A stretch of 64,000 nucleotides of DNA from Elymus sibiricus (lineage: Eukaryota > Streptophyta > Magnoliopsida > Poales > Poaceae): the NCBI GenBank assembly GCA_039707655.1, contig CM077668.1, positions 399,431,630 to 399,495,629 of the forward strand, written 5' to 3'. Each line of letters begins with the position of its first letter. Position 1 is the stretch's first letter. Below are positions 47,584-58,284 of this stretch, piece after piece. The notes under the pieces are model-generated. The model made no database searches and was not told the origin of the DNA. It saw only the letters and a program-made list of their open reading frames with translations. Both the position numbers and the translations under genes were made by a program.

Positions 47584-49191
47584 TCACATAAAAGTAAAGA
47601 ATTGAAACACAAATAGAGCATCATGAAACATATGGCAAGCACACTTAAGCCGAACCCACTTCCTATGCATAGGGATTTTGTGAGCAAACAATTTATGGGA
47701 GCAAGAATCAACTAGCATAGGAAGGCAAAACAAGCATAACTTCAAAACTTTCAACACATAGAGAGAAAACTTGATATTATTGCAACACCTACAAGAATAT
47801 GATCCTCTCTCATAATAATTTTCAGTAGAATCATGAATGAATTCAACAATATAACTATCACATAAAGCATTCTTTTCATGACCTACAAGCATATAATTTT
47901 TATTACTCTCCACACAAGCAATTTTCTTCTCATTCATAATAGTGGGAGTATCATATGATACTTGAATACTAAAAATTGTTTCCACATTAAAAGAGTAATG
48001 TTCAGTAAAAGGGTATTTATAATTATGACAAGTATTATAATAATAATCATCACTCTTTTTCATAACATAAGTATCATCACAATAATCATCATAAGTAGCA
48101 ATTTTGTTCTCATCATAATCAATTGAAACCTCTTCCAAAGTAGTGGATTCAACATTAAATAAAGTCATGACCTCTCCAAATCCACTTTTATCATTATTAA
48201 AATAAGATTGAACACCCTCCAAAATAGTGGGATAATTATTATCTAGAGTTGACACTCTTCCAAACCCACTTTCATAAATATTGCAATCATCATAAATAGG
48301 AGGCATGCAATCATCATAACAAATTTGATCATTCAAAGTAGGGGGGCTAAAAAGATCATCTTCATTAAGCATAGCATCCCCAAGCTTGGGACAAACATTA
48401 ATTGTAGCAAATAAATTCTCAAACATGTCATTCTCATCAAACATAGCATCCCCAAGCTTGTGGCTTGGCATATCATTAGCATAATCACTATTATCATCAA
48501 TAGTATGAATAGCACCAATAGTATAACAATTATCATCACAATTTTCTAAGTTGGTGACAAAAAGATTTTCAAGATTATAAGAAGTATCATTATTCTCCCA
48601 ATCATAATCATCATAATGAGTAATAGGCATAATAAAATCATCCTCAATAGTTCCTTCAGACATTGTACCATAAGACAAAGAAGCAATATCATCATCAAGT
48701 ATATCATCTTCCACAATTATTTTTGATTCACTCTCATGAGGCACAACAATAATAGGAGCAACATTATTTGGGAGGGATACCTTTTTACCTCTACTCTTTC
48801 TTCTTTTCTTCTTCTTCACCACATCATGTGTGGGTTTAATCAATTTTTCCGAGCTTCTTATCGATGAGATTGGTTGAATAGGAAGCTCCTCCTCGTCACC
48901 TATTTCATCATGAGAGACAATAGGAGGGAAAGTGGAAATCTTTACCATTTCATTAGTGTTACTTTTATATTCTATTGGTTTTCCCGTCTTTCTATAGTTG
49001 GCAATATAAGCATTCTCATTGCAATTTACCATACAAAACATATAGATTTCCTTTAGATTATTTTCAATGTCATCCGTGAGAATGAATACTTCAAACCAAC
49101 TATTTTTATGTGACAATTCCTCACACCCCAAAAATAGATAAAGCTCATTATATAGTTCAAGGGCGGTCAAGTCATTACAATATTTAGCCAT
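47584..49191 (-). CDS. Long acidic ORF of element C (535 aa), unknown
   Basis: Starts MAKYCNDLTALELYNELYLF and runs 535 codons. The first third has KKKKRRKSRGKKV, a basic cluster that could be a nuclear signal. The middle is very rich in Asp, Asn and Tyr with repeated words (HKLGDAMFDENDMF and PKLGDAMLNEDDLF; SGFGRVSTL and SGFGEVMTL). The C-terminus is Cys- and aromatic-rich. No protease or polymerase motif is seen. The KLGDAM repeat is encoded by the same AAGCTTGGGGATGC motif as the polypurine tract. It is probably the gag-position product of a non-autonomous family. Confidence 0.55.
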   Translation of the reverse strand: MAKYCNDLTALELYNELYLFLGCEELSHKNSWFEVFILTDDIENNLKEIYMFCMVNCNENAYIANYRKTGKPIEYKSNTNEMVKISTFPPIVSHDEIGDEEELPIQPISSIRSSEKLIKPTHDVVKKKKRRKSRGKKVSLPNNVAPIIVVPHESESKIIVEDDILDDDIASLSYGTMSEGTIEDDFIMPITHYDDYDWENNDTSYNLENLFVTNLENCDDNCYTIGAIHTIDDNSDYANDMPSHKLGDAMFDENDMFENLFATINVCPKLGDAMLNEDDLFSPPTLNDQICYDDCMPPIYDDCNIYESGFGRVSTLDNNYPTILEGVQSYFNNDKSGFGEVMTLFNVESTTLEEVSIDYDENKIATYDDYCDDTYVMKKSDDYYYNTCHNYKYPFTEHYSFNVETIFSIQVSYDTPTIMNEKKIACVESNKNYMLVGHEKNALCDSYIVEFIHDSTENYYERGSYSCRCCNNIKFSLYVLKVLKLCLFCLPMLVDSCSHKLFAHKIPMHRKWVRLKCACHMFHDALFVFQFFTFM

Positions 49192-49592
49192 GATTCGATC
49201 ATGAAAAAGTATGCATTGAAAATTAAGGTGACCAACTTATTGCAAACTTCACAAGTAATGGGATGAAGAGAGCATAATTTTGTAGCAAATTCATCTATCA
49301 CTTTGAGCAAAAAATTGGTTCTACCATGTTTATGCTTTTTACAAAATCTATCATCCCTATAAGGCATGTCTTCACAAACTTTATGCACTCCACAAAAATT
49401 GACATGCTTATAAGAAACATTTTTGTCATGACTAGTGCAATCATCTTTAGTATTTTGGATATTCATAGAATTCATACTAACAACATTGCAATCATGCTCA
49501 TCATTCAAAGATTTTATGCCAAACATTTTATTGAATTCTTCTTCTATCAATTGAGCACAATTTTTCGCTCCATCATTTTCAAGAAAAAACAT
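49167..49592 (-). CDS. Upstream ORF of element C (141 aa), unknown
   Basis: Begins MFFLENDGAKNCAQLIEEEF about 130 bp after the primer site and overlaps the next ORF by 25 bp in another frame. It has many Cys and His residues (FCGVHKVCED, FCKKHKHGR, CEVCNKLV), a spacing that hints at metal binding but fits no domain I can name. The overlap suggests a frameshift that split one longer protein. Confidence 0.5.
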   Translation of the reverse strand: MFFLENDGAKNCAQLIEEEFNKMFGIKSLNDEHDCNVVSMNSMNIQNTKDDCTSHDKNVSYKHVNFCGVHKVCEDMPYRDDRFCKKHKHGRTNFLLKVIDEFATKLCSLHPITCEVCNKLVTLIFNAYFFMIESWLNIVMT

Positions 49593-49753
49593 TATAAAGA
49601 CGAATAATATGAGGCAACCTTAATTCCATTTTTTTGTAGTTTTCTTTTATAAGCCAAACTAGTGATAAACAAGAAACTAAAAGATTCAATTGCAAGATCT
49701 AAAGATATACTTTCAAGCACTCACCTCCCCGGCAACGGCGCCAGAAAAGAGCT

Positions 49754-51437
49754 TGATGTCTACTACACAACTTATTCTTGTAGACTCGTGTTGGGCCTCC
49801 AAGCGCTGAATTTTGTAGGACAGTAGCAATTTTCCCTCAAGTGGATGACCTAAGGTTTATCAATCCGTGGGAGGCGTAGGATGAAGGTGGTCTCTCTCAA
49901 ACAACCCTGCAACCAAATAACAAAGAGTCTCTTGTGTCCCCAACACACCCAATACAATGGTAAATTGTATAGGTGCACTAGCTCGGCGAAGAGATGGTGA
50001 TACAAGTGTAGTATGGATAGTAGAAATAGGTTTTTATAATCTGAAAAATAAAAAACAGCAAGGTAGCAAGTAACAAAAGTGAGCACAAACGGTATTGCAA
50101 TGCTTAGAAACAAGGCCTAGGGTTCATACTTTCACTAGTGCAATCTCTCAACAATGCTAACATAATTGGATCATATAACAATCCCTCAATGTGCGATAAA
50201 GAATCACTCCAAAGTTCCTATTAGCGGAGAACATAAGATAGAAATTGTTGTAGGGTACGAAACCACCTCAAAGTTATTCTTTCCGATCAATCTATTGAGC
50301 TATTCCTATAAGTGTCACAAATAGCCCTACGGTTCGTACTAAAATAACACCATTTGATACGCATCAACCAACTCTAATGTCACCTAGATACTCCAATGTC
50401 ACCACAAGTATCCGTGAGTTGATTATTGGATATGCATCAAACAACTTCAGATCATAATATTCAATCCACACAAAGAACTTCAAGGAGCACCCCAAAGTTT
50501 CTATCGGAGAAAAGATAATGAAAACGTGCATCAACCCATATGCATAGATTACCCCGATGTCATCGTGGGAATCCGCGAGTTGAGTGCCAAAACATATATC
50601 AAGTGAATCAATATAATACCCCATTGTCACCACGGGTATTCATATGCAAGACATACATCAAGTGTTCTCAAATCTGAAATATTCAATGCGAAAATAACGA
50701 AACCTCAAAGGGAAAAGATTTGATTCATCACAACAAGGATACAAAGGGAAGAAACACCATATGATCCAACTATATTAACAAAGCTCGCGGTACATCAAGA
50801 TCGTGCCAAATCAAGAACGCGCGCGCGAGAGAGAGAGAGATAAAACACATAGCTACTGGTACAAACCCTCAGCCCCGAGGGTGAACTACTCTCTCCTCGT
50901 CATGGAGACCGCCGGGATGATGAAGATGGCCTCCGGTGATGATTCCCCCCTCCGGCTGGGTGCCGGAAAAGGGCTGTAGATTAGATCGTGGAGGTACAAA
51001 GGCTTGCGGCGGCGTAAAAACTCATCTAGGTTAACTTTCAGGGGTTTCTGAATATATATGATTTTTCAGCGTTGGAATCACGCAAAGAGGTGCCACAGGG
51101 GGCCCACGAGGCACCAGGGCATGCCTGCCCGCCTGGGGGTGGCAGGCGCGCCCAGGTGGCTCATGGGCCCCCTGTGGCTTTTCTGCTGCTCCTCCGAAGC
51201 TTCCTGGGTCTGTTCCCTTCCAGAAAAAATCGTCAAAAAGTTTCGCTGCATTTGGACTTCATTTGATATGGATTTTCTGGAAAAACCAAAAACAAGCAGA
51301 AAACAGCAACTGACACTGGGCACTAGGTCAATATGTTAGTCCATAAAAATCATATAAAAGTGCACCAAAATCATACAAAACTATAATAAACATGGCATGA
51401 ATACTTCATAAATTATAGATACGTTGGATACATATCA
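49754..51437 (-). repeat. 5' LTR of element C
   Basis: 1684 bp. The hairpin arms are at 51092-51110 and 51160-51178. It contains an alternating GCGCGCGCGAGAGAGAGAG stretch near 50819-50840 where the other LTR has only GA repeats. Confidence 0.9.
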
Positions 51438-51442
51438 TTACT

Positions 51443-53834
51443 CAAAACAAATTCGATATCCAACATGATACGATCACCATATCCAGCCAAATGTTACCCA
51501 AACCAAAGGATAGGTGGCCATCTATAGTCAACCTTTAAAAATTGCTTGTCCAATAGTACAATACGTATATCATGGGTATTTAACTTACTAATTTCCTGTG
51601 TACTCACTTGACTACATAGCCACAACGTATGTGGCTTTGCCACCAGCTGTGTCACTTTAGTGTTGGGCACGCCCATATAATTTCGGATTAAAAGACTATA
51701 TGCAATTTTTAGAGTTTGGGTTTATGAAGAAGACCAGATCAAGATTCGATTCAACCCCCCCTCCAATTTGTACCTACATAAATACCCTCTAAGGGCATCA
51801 AATTAGGGTTTGGGTTTTGTTTCATTGAGTTTTAGCATTTGTCACCCTTTTCTATATACAAGAGTCAACGAGGCCTCCTGTAATAAATGTCATCAAAACT
51901 CCACTGTCTTATATCCGCAAAATTCAGATTCCATCATCTATTATTGCTTGTTGTTCGGTTGCAAGCAGGGATTGATCTTCGTGATCATTTTTTACTGTGT
52001 TTATGTGAATTTTGAGTTTTTGACTGTGTTTCAAACATCGTCAATAGCCAAACTACAGTTGGTTTAGCAATTGATGAGGCGCACCGTCGAGTGTTCAGTC
52101 TGGTGGGTTGGTCAAGCCTCCTCCAAAAAAATTGATAGTATTTCATCGAAATATCGGGCCACCTTGTCACTATCACCAAAACTTGGATGGTTGGGGCATC
52201 ACCTGGATCATCTGGCCCCAAGACTGCATCGAGCCTGGGTGGTGATCAAATACTCGCCCCAATAGACCCGTCCTCGGCACCAACCCCTTGGTCACAACGA
52301 TGCACATCTGAACAGTCTAGGATCACAACTCGGGACTGTGTGGCCTTGATCGAACATGACTTTAAATTTATGTTTTTATCCAAAAGTTTTGGCATTCAGC
52401 TCAAGTCTTTTCTGGTTTTTTGGTCGCAAGATATAAAGAAATACCACCAAGTAAGTATCTTCGCTATCCTTACCTCCTATTGATAGTGTGGCTTTCCCTA
52501 TCAACTCAAAGATGATATCACAAGATAATCAAAATAAAAGACGGGAACGCAATTGAAATCACTAGTTAAGCGGCACCCGCTGCAAAGGTTATCTCCAAAC
52601 TCCTCTGTTGATGACAAGTGCACAAAGCATGTGTGACGCTTGTCGCCACTAGAAAGTTTTGGTGGGGTTTTTTCCCTTGGGGGGGTGAGAGGGCAGTGCT
52701 TGCTCTCTCGCAAGAGTGGTTGGGTATCCTCAAGTGCAAGGGTGATGTAACCTACCAATAATTATTTCCCTTGATAGAGAACCAATGTTTATCGAACAAG
52801 GAGTTCTCCCAGCAAACAAAGTTGCTGGTACCTGCACACACAAAACAAAACAAACTTGTCCCCAACACGTCAAGAAGGTTGTCAAGCTTCTTGTCTTGCT
52901 AGTTACAAGATTAAATTGCAAGTGATAGTGATAATTGGTAAAAAAAGTTGACAAAAAATAGTAATTTTGTAAAGTTTTCAGCAATGGAGAATAGACCTAG
53001 GGGGCATAGATTCACCAGTGACATCTCTCTCAAGCATACAAGTGTGGCGTGGTGAACAAATTACAGTGGGGCAGCGATTAGATTGCAATATTTATATTTA
53101 TGAATATGGTCATTCATGGTATAATCTACTTAATACTCCACCCCAAGACCACTATCCAGCACGCATCTCAAAGTATTAAGTTTACAAGAAACATAGCATT
53201 GCAATAAGCATGATGACATAATGTAGATAGTAAATCATCAATCAATATGATGAGACACCGTCCTTTTATCCTTAGTGACAACAATACAATACGTGTCTTG
53301 TCCCTTTCTGTCACTAGGATATAGAACACCGCAAGATTAGAACCCACTACAGTGCACAACTCCCTGTGAAGATAAACCATCGAACTTGGCCAAAGAAGAT
53401 AGATAGATAGATCGGAGAGCATACAAAGCGATTCAATTATACAACAAGAAAACCTCAAAAGATTCAATTGAATCATTTCATCCCCACTACGTTATTTTTA
53501 TAAACATGCAGGCTATCCACATCACCATCTAGCCATGTCATCAATTCTCCACAACAGCAATGTGTCCGCATGCAGCTATGAGACATGCATCCTCTGGGCC
53601 GCTATATCCCCCATGCAAAAATTGCAAAAGAAATTAGGTTCCAGTCTTATAATAGAAGCACCGAAACCCAATCATCTCATTCACAGTTATTCTAGAACAA
53701 AAGGAAGCCCAATCGTCTCATCTAACTCTAATCTAAAACAAAAGGAAGCCCAACCGTCTAATCTTTTCCCCAGGCCGTGCTTCTGTTTCCATCTTTCCTT
53801 CGTAAAGATGGATCCATATTTTTCCTTGGCTAAG
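51443..53834. other. Decayed retroelement-like DNA right of element C
   Basis: 51443 continues the host of B and C. From 51720 to 52490 the text looks like an LTR/leader in plus sense (TTAGGGTTTGGGTTTTG). From about 52500 to 53480 it resembles the minus sense of a common Triticeae LTR (CTTGTCCCTTTCTGTCACTAG, AACCCACTACAGTGCACAAC). There are no coding motifs, and family borders could not be set. A GATA repeat (AGATAGATAGATAGAT) lies at about 53398. Confidence 0.35.
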
Positions 53835-53859
53835 TAGGGTCTAGGGTGCGGCGGCTAGG

Positions 53860-54127
53860 ATGCGAACTCCACGTGCGGTACGCTCCTGTGGCACGGACGT
53901 CGATCCTCGTCGCTTTCAACGGATTTGTATGCTCTCTCTCGCCGTGATTCTGTTGCCGGTGGGAACTAGCATGGTCCTTGCAGCATCGATGACATGGCAG
54001 CAGTCTACTGCTTTGTCTCCCCCTCCTCCTCTCTCTGTGTTTGGCGAACCTAGCTCCGGCGCCGGTGGGGAAATAGTGGAGGTTGGTTCCAGTTGTATCC
54101 AGTGGGATATGACAGGGATAGGCTGGT
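53860..54127 (+). CDS. Unknown ORF fragment split by solo LTR E
   Basis: Starts MRTPRAVRSCGTDVDPRRFQ and has a hydrophobic stretch LAVILLPVGTSMVLAASM. The frame enters the solo LTR at GIGW. Removing the LTR extends the frame to about 55730 (SASFWVWEERAAGE ... KTLDVA, stop). Not recognised; it could be a captured gene piece or chance in GC-rich DNA. Confidence 0.25.
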
Positions 54128-55652
54128 TGATACATCCATTTTGCATCATGTTTTCCTACTGTTATTTATAATGTCTTTGGTCATTATTTCACTTTATGAT
54201 GCAATTCTAATGCCTTTTCTCTCCTAATTTGCAAGATCTACATGAAGAGGGAGATTGCCGGCAACTGAAATTCTGGACCTAAAAGAGCTACACCAGAGAT
54301 AGCTATTCTACGGAGCTCCAAATGACCTGAAACTTTACGAAGATTTTTTATTGAATATATAAAAGTACTGGAACGAAGAACTACCAGAGGGGGCCCACCT
54401 GCTGTCCACAAGACAACAAGGCGCGCCCACCCCCCCAGGGCGCGCCCTGATGTCTTGTGGGCCCCATAGATGCCCTCCGGTGCCCTCCTTCTGCTATATG
54501 AGGCCTTTTTCCCTAGAAAAATAAATAAGAGGAAGACTTTCGGGATGAAGCGCCGCTGTCTCGAGGCGTAACCTGGGCAGGAGCACTTTTGCTCTCCGGC
54601 GGAGCGATTCGGCCGGGGATACTTCCCTCCGAGGGGGAAATCGAAGTCATCGACATCACCAACGTTCCCTCCATTGTGGGAGGACCAATCTTCATCAACA
54701 TCTTCACCAGCACCATCTCCTCTTAAACCCTAGTTCATCTCTTGTATTCAATCTTGGTCTCAAAACCTCAGATTGGTACCTCTGGGTTGCTAGTAGTGTT
54801 GATTACATCTTGTAGTTGATTCTAGTTGATTTATTTGGTGGAAGATTATATGTTCAGGTCCTTAATCATATACAATACCCCTCTGATCTTGAACATAAAT
54901 ATGATTTGTGAGTAGTTACTTCTGTTCTTGAGGACATGGGAGAAGTCTTGTTTTAAGTAATCATGTGAAGTTGGTATTCGTTCAATATTTTGATGATATG
55001 TATGTTGTTCTTCCTCTAGTGGTGTCATGTGAACGTCGAATACATGACACTTCACCATATTTGGGCCTAGGGGAAAGCATTGGGGAGTAATAAGTACATG
55101 ATGCATGGGTTGCGAGAGTGACAGAAGCTTAAACCTTAGTTTATGCGTTATTCCGTAAGGGGCTGATTTGGATCCATATGTTTCATGCTATGGTTAGATT
55201 TATCTTAATTCTTCTTTCGTAGTTGTGGATGCTTGCGAGAGGGGGTAATCATAAGAGGGTTGCTTGTTCAAGGAAGAACAACACCCTAGCACCGGTCCAC
55301 CCACATATCAAATTATCAAAGTAGTGAACGCGAATCAACTAAACATGATGAACGTGACTAGACAAGAATTCCCATGTGTCCTCGAGAATGCTTTGATCAC
55401 TATAAGAAGTACTTTCGGCTTGTCCTTTGCTCTAAAAAGGATTGGGCCACCTTGCTGCACTCTTGTTACTATTGTTACTTGTTACTTGTTACGAATCACC
55501 TTGCTACAAAACTATCTGTTATCACTACTTACAGCACTTGCAGAGAATACCTTGCGGAAAACTGCTTGTCATTTCCTTCTGCTCCTCGTTGGGTTCAACA
55601 CTCTTACTTATCGAAAGGACTACGATTGATCCCCTATACTTGTGGGTCATCA
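54128..55652 (+). mobile_element. Element E: solo LTR of a TGATACATCC gypsy-like family
   Basis: Starts TGATACATCCATTTTGCATC and ends CTTGTGGGTCATCA, the standard layout of a Triticeae LTR family (GAGGGAGATTGCCGGCA block, GC-rich hairpin 54406-54460, TATA-like GCTATATGAGG at about 54493). There is no primer site after it. The flanking 5-mers CTGGT and TCGGT agree at three places only, so the duplication is decayed or my border is off. Confidence 0.75.
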
Positions 55653-55657
55653 TCGGT

Positions 55658-56825
55658 CGGCTTCCTTTTGGGTATGGGAGGAACGAGCCGCTGGAGAGGC
55701 CGGCCAGCCGGCCAAGACCTTGGACGTGGCATAGAGGTTCAAAAAACTGCTTCAAGTAGCACTGAGCATTCAACATGGTGTGGCCGCGCCCGATGGGTCT
55801 TCACTCTTCAGCCATAGGTTTGTCTCGGCGACGCCACGACAACAAAGTACTAGCATATCGGGATCCCTTGAATGGAGGTCACATTGAAAACTTGATGAGG
55901 GATCTCTCCACTCTGATTGGCACTGTCATCATAAGGTATCATACTATAGGCAACAATGACCACATCCTCTAGCCTCTGCTACTCATCCTTCCTATTGTCA
56001 TAATAATTTTCTCTATTACTTTGGATTGTTCTTAATCTACCTGTTTAATTTGATTTCAGTCACATGTGTGTAGTTAGATTAGAGTGGGTACGTTAATTAC
56101 TAGGTGTGCATATTCATGCCCCATAGGTGTTCTTTTGCATTTTGTTGCTTTCCTGCCATTGATTTCTTTTGTCATGCTCCGTGTATCCTTCAAGTGAGTG
56201 GGTCTTTTATTATTCTTGATTGCTACACATTCGGTTGGTGCACATAAGTTCTTCTTTTAGCTTTTGAGTGATCTTCGTTGTTCGATCATCTAAAAGGAGA
56301 ACTTCTCGCATGCAGGAAAATTGTATATCTCACCATGGTTGGGGATAATTACACCTGGACAAATATGACCGCATGATGAGTAACGATTTCTACTTCCTTG
56401 CATAATGCAATATTCATAACTATTGGTCATCAAGGTGAGTCAAATTTTCAATTTATACGCATTAGTATCTCAACCAACCTGTTTTTTTAGCAAATTGCAC
56501 TTATTCCCTTCAATTTTTGAAAGGCAAGCTAGGCATGTTTTCATCGTGTTGTGTTCAAACTTTCTAATATTTACTGGGACAATCTTATTAGTACATACTA
56601 ATCGACGATAATCTCAGACAACTTTTAATTGGATAATGTGATTTTTAGGATAAACATGTTAGGAATTTAGGTGCAACAAATAAATATGGTGAATGGCCCA
56701 TAATTTTTTTATGACTATTTTTAAAAAAATCATTTTTTTTGCTCTTTACGCATCTCTTCAATAGGTAGCTTGGAGCAAATGTCCCCAGCAATGCGCGGGG
56801 AATTATCATGTTTAATGAACAGTCT
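55658..56825. other. Unassigned DNA after solo LTR E
   Basis: GC-rich to about 55960, then AT-rich. The plus-strand ORF 55775-55972 (RRRHDNKVLAYRDPLNGGHI ...) looks protein-like at its end but matches nothing I know. No splice model could be built. Confidence 0.3.
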
Positions 56826-57367
56826 AATCATAAAGTGACAATTCATCTTATCCCAACAAACACATCCATGAATTACATCAAATGGATCCCGATCATCTGA
56901 GGCAGCTCACGGGAACTTGGTGGATCTCCTCGGAACAGAAGCTTGCGGTGGCGGAAAAATTCGGAGAAAAATCTCGCGAAGGGTTTCGCAAAATATGAAA
57001 TTTATAGGCGGAAGAATGGACGTGATGCGGTGGATAGGGGGCCCACACGGACTGAGGGCGTGTCCAAGGCCCTAGTCGTGCCAGGTGACCGTGTGGGGGC
57101 CCCTGTAGCTCCTCTCATCCCCCTCGGTGCTTTCTGGAACCTTTGTGCCCCGAAGAAAATCGTATTAAATCCTCAGGGTTTTTGACCTATGTAGATATTG
57201 ATTTTCTGTAAAGTCAAAAACATGCAGAAAACAGAAACTGGAACTGGACACTGAATTAATAGGTTAGTCCAGAAAAATAATATAAATTGACATGAAAAGT
57301 ATACAAAAGTGATAATATAGTAGTATGAAACAATCAAAAAAATTATAGATACGTTTGAGGCATATCA
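56826..57367 (-). mobile_element. Element F: 5' fragment of a TGATATGCC-type LTR
   Basis: On the minus strand it begins TGATATGCCTCAAACGTATC at 57367 and follows the usual text (CTGGACTAACCTATTAATTC, TTTCTGTTTTCTGCATG), then a GC-rich hairpin (57037-57050 with 57089-57103). It fades at about 56826. It is truncated, with no partner LTR here. Confidence 0.7.
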
Positions 57368-58236
57368 GACAACATGTATGTGCCTTTTTTAGATCCGTTT
57401 TTTCAAAATGAAATGTCTCTCAAACAGAATGTCCAAATTATGAATCGTCCGCACCGTTGTGTTCATTTTGCCTATATCTTTGAAACTAGATCCCATGTTA
57501 GTAGGTTTCAACAATCTTCTTTGAGTGTAAGTTGTACTTCAAACTGTAGTATATCTATACTCTCTTATGTATTGTACTATTCCCTATGATTGAGTACTTA
57601 TACTCTGGCATGTGTACTGCACCATGCAGTTTATCTATACTCCCTCTACATAGTACACTCGCTTGTAACAGCACACACACAACACACTTGCTACAATACA
57701 TGAAGCACACATGTGCTCCACTACAAGGCACACATGCTCCACGGTGAAGCACACAAGCGCGTAGCAGTTGTCAGTTGCAGTCATTCTTGCTCTGTCAAGC
57801 TTGTGACTTACATTGTATCACGTTGGTTCACGACGAAGCACAAGCGTTACATACTTATACTCCCCACCTGTTGCAATGTAAATTCCCAATATAAACTTGT
57901 ACCCCCGCTTTACAATACACGAGAAAACTGGAAAACCAAAAAAAAAAGTAGAGGATATCCGCGTGTTGCTGCGGGAATTGGTTGATCTAAATTTGGATTG
58001 ATAACAAGGGAACCAAAATTAAAAGTACATTTGACTTATTATATTTAATTATGTAGAATAATTATTGAATATTAGTAGAATAATTGAATGGAAAACATTT
58101 TCTCATGCATAGTTAAATGTTGTGGTGAGTCTTTCCCATGCATGATTGCATGTTAAGGTGCGTCTTATCCCATTAAATCCTCATCTACCGCCAGCGCTCC
58201 CTCCATGCCTCCTAGTGCGCAACATGCTCGACAAGT
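57368..58236. other. Unassigned DNA
   Basis: Contains a stretch with repeated CACACATGCTCCAC-type words (57660-57760) and the text CCGCGTGTTGCTGCGGGAAT at 57959. No gene seen. Confidence 0.3.
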
Positions 58237-58238
58237 TT

Positions 58239-58269
<31 letters not shown>

Positions 58270-58270
58270 G
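58237..58270. repeat. TG microsatellite joined to a G run
   Basis: (TG) repeats followed directly by about 18 G. Seen directly. Confidence 0.85.
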
Positions 58271-58284
58271 TTGAAAATTGTGTT

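Larger units (their letters stand above)
42864..51437 (-). mobile_element. Element C: complete non-autonomous LTR retrotransposon
   Basis: LTRs 42864-44545 and 49754-51437 (plus sense TGATGTCTACTACAC ... GTATCA) with perfect duplication TTACT (42859-42863, 51438-51442). Minus orientation: the primer site TGGCGCCGTTGCCGGGGA is at 49726-49743, and the purine tract AAGCTTGGGGATGC lies next to the left LTR (44546-44559). The interior holds only an unknown acidic ORF pair and non-coding DNA; no gag, protease or polymerase motif was seen. It resembles other Triticeae elements that keep gypsy-like signals but depend on partners. Confidence 0.9.

Noticed and set aside
58237..58270. TG/G tract as a telomere-like or replication signal
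   Set aside because: Simple microsatellite; nothing around it supports a special role.
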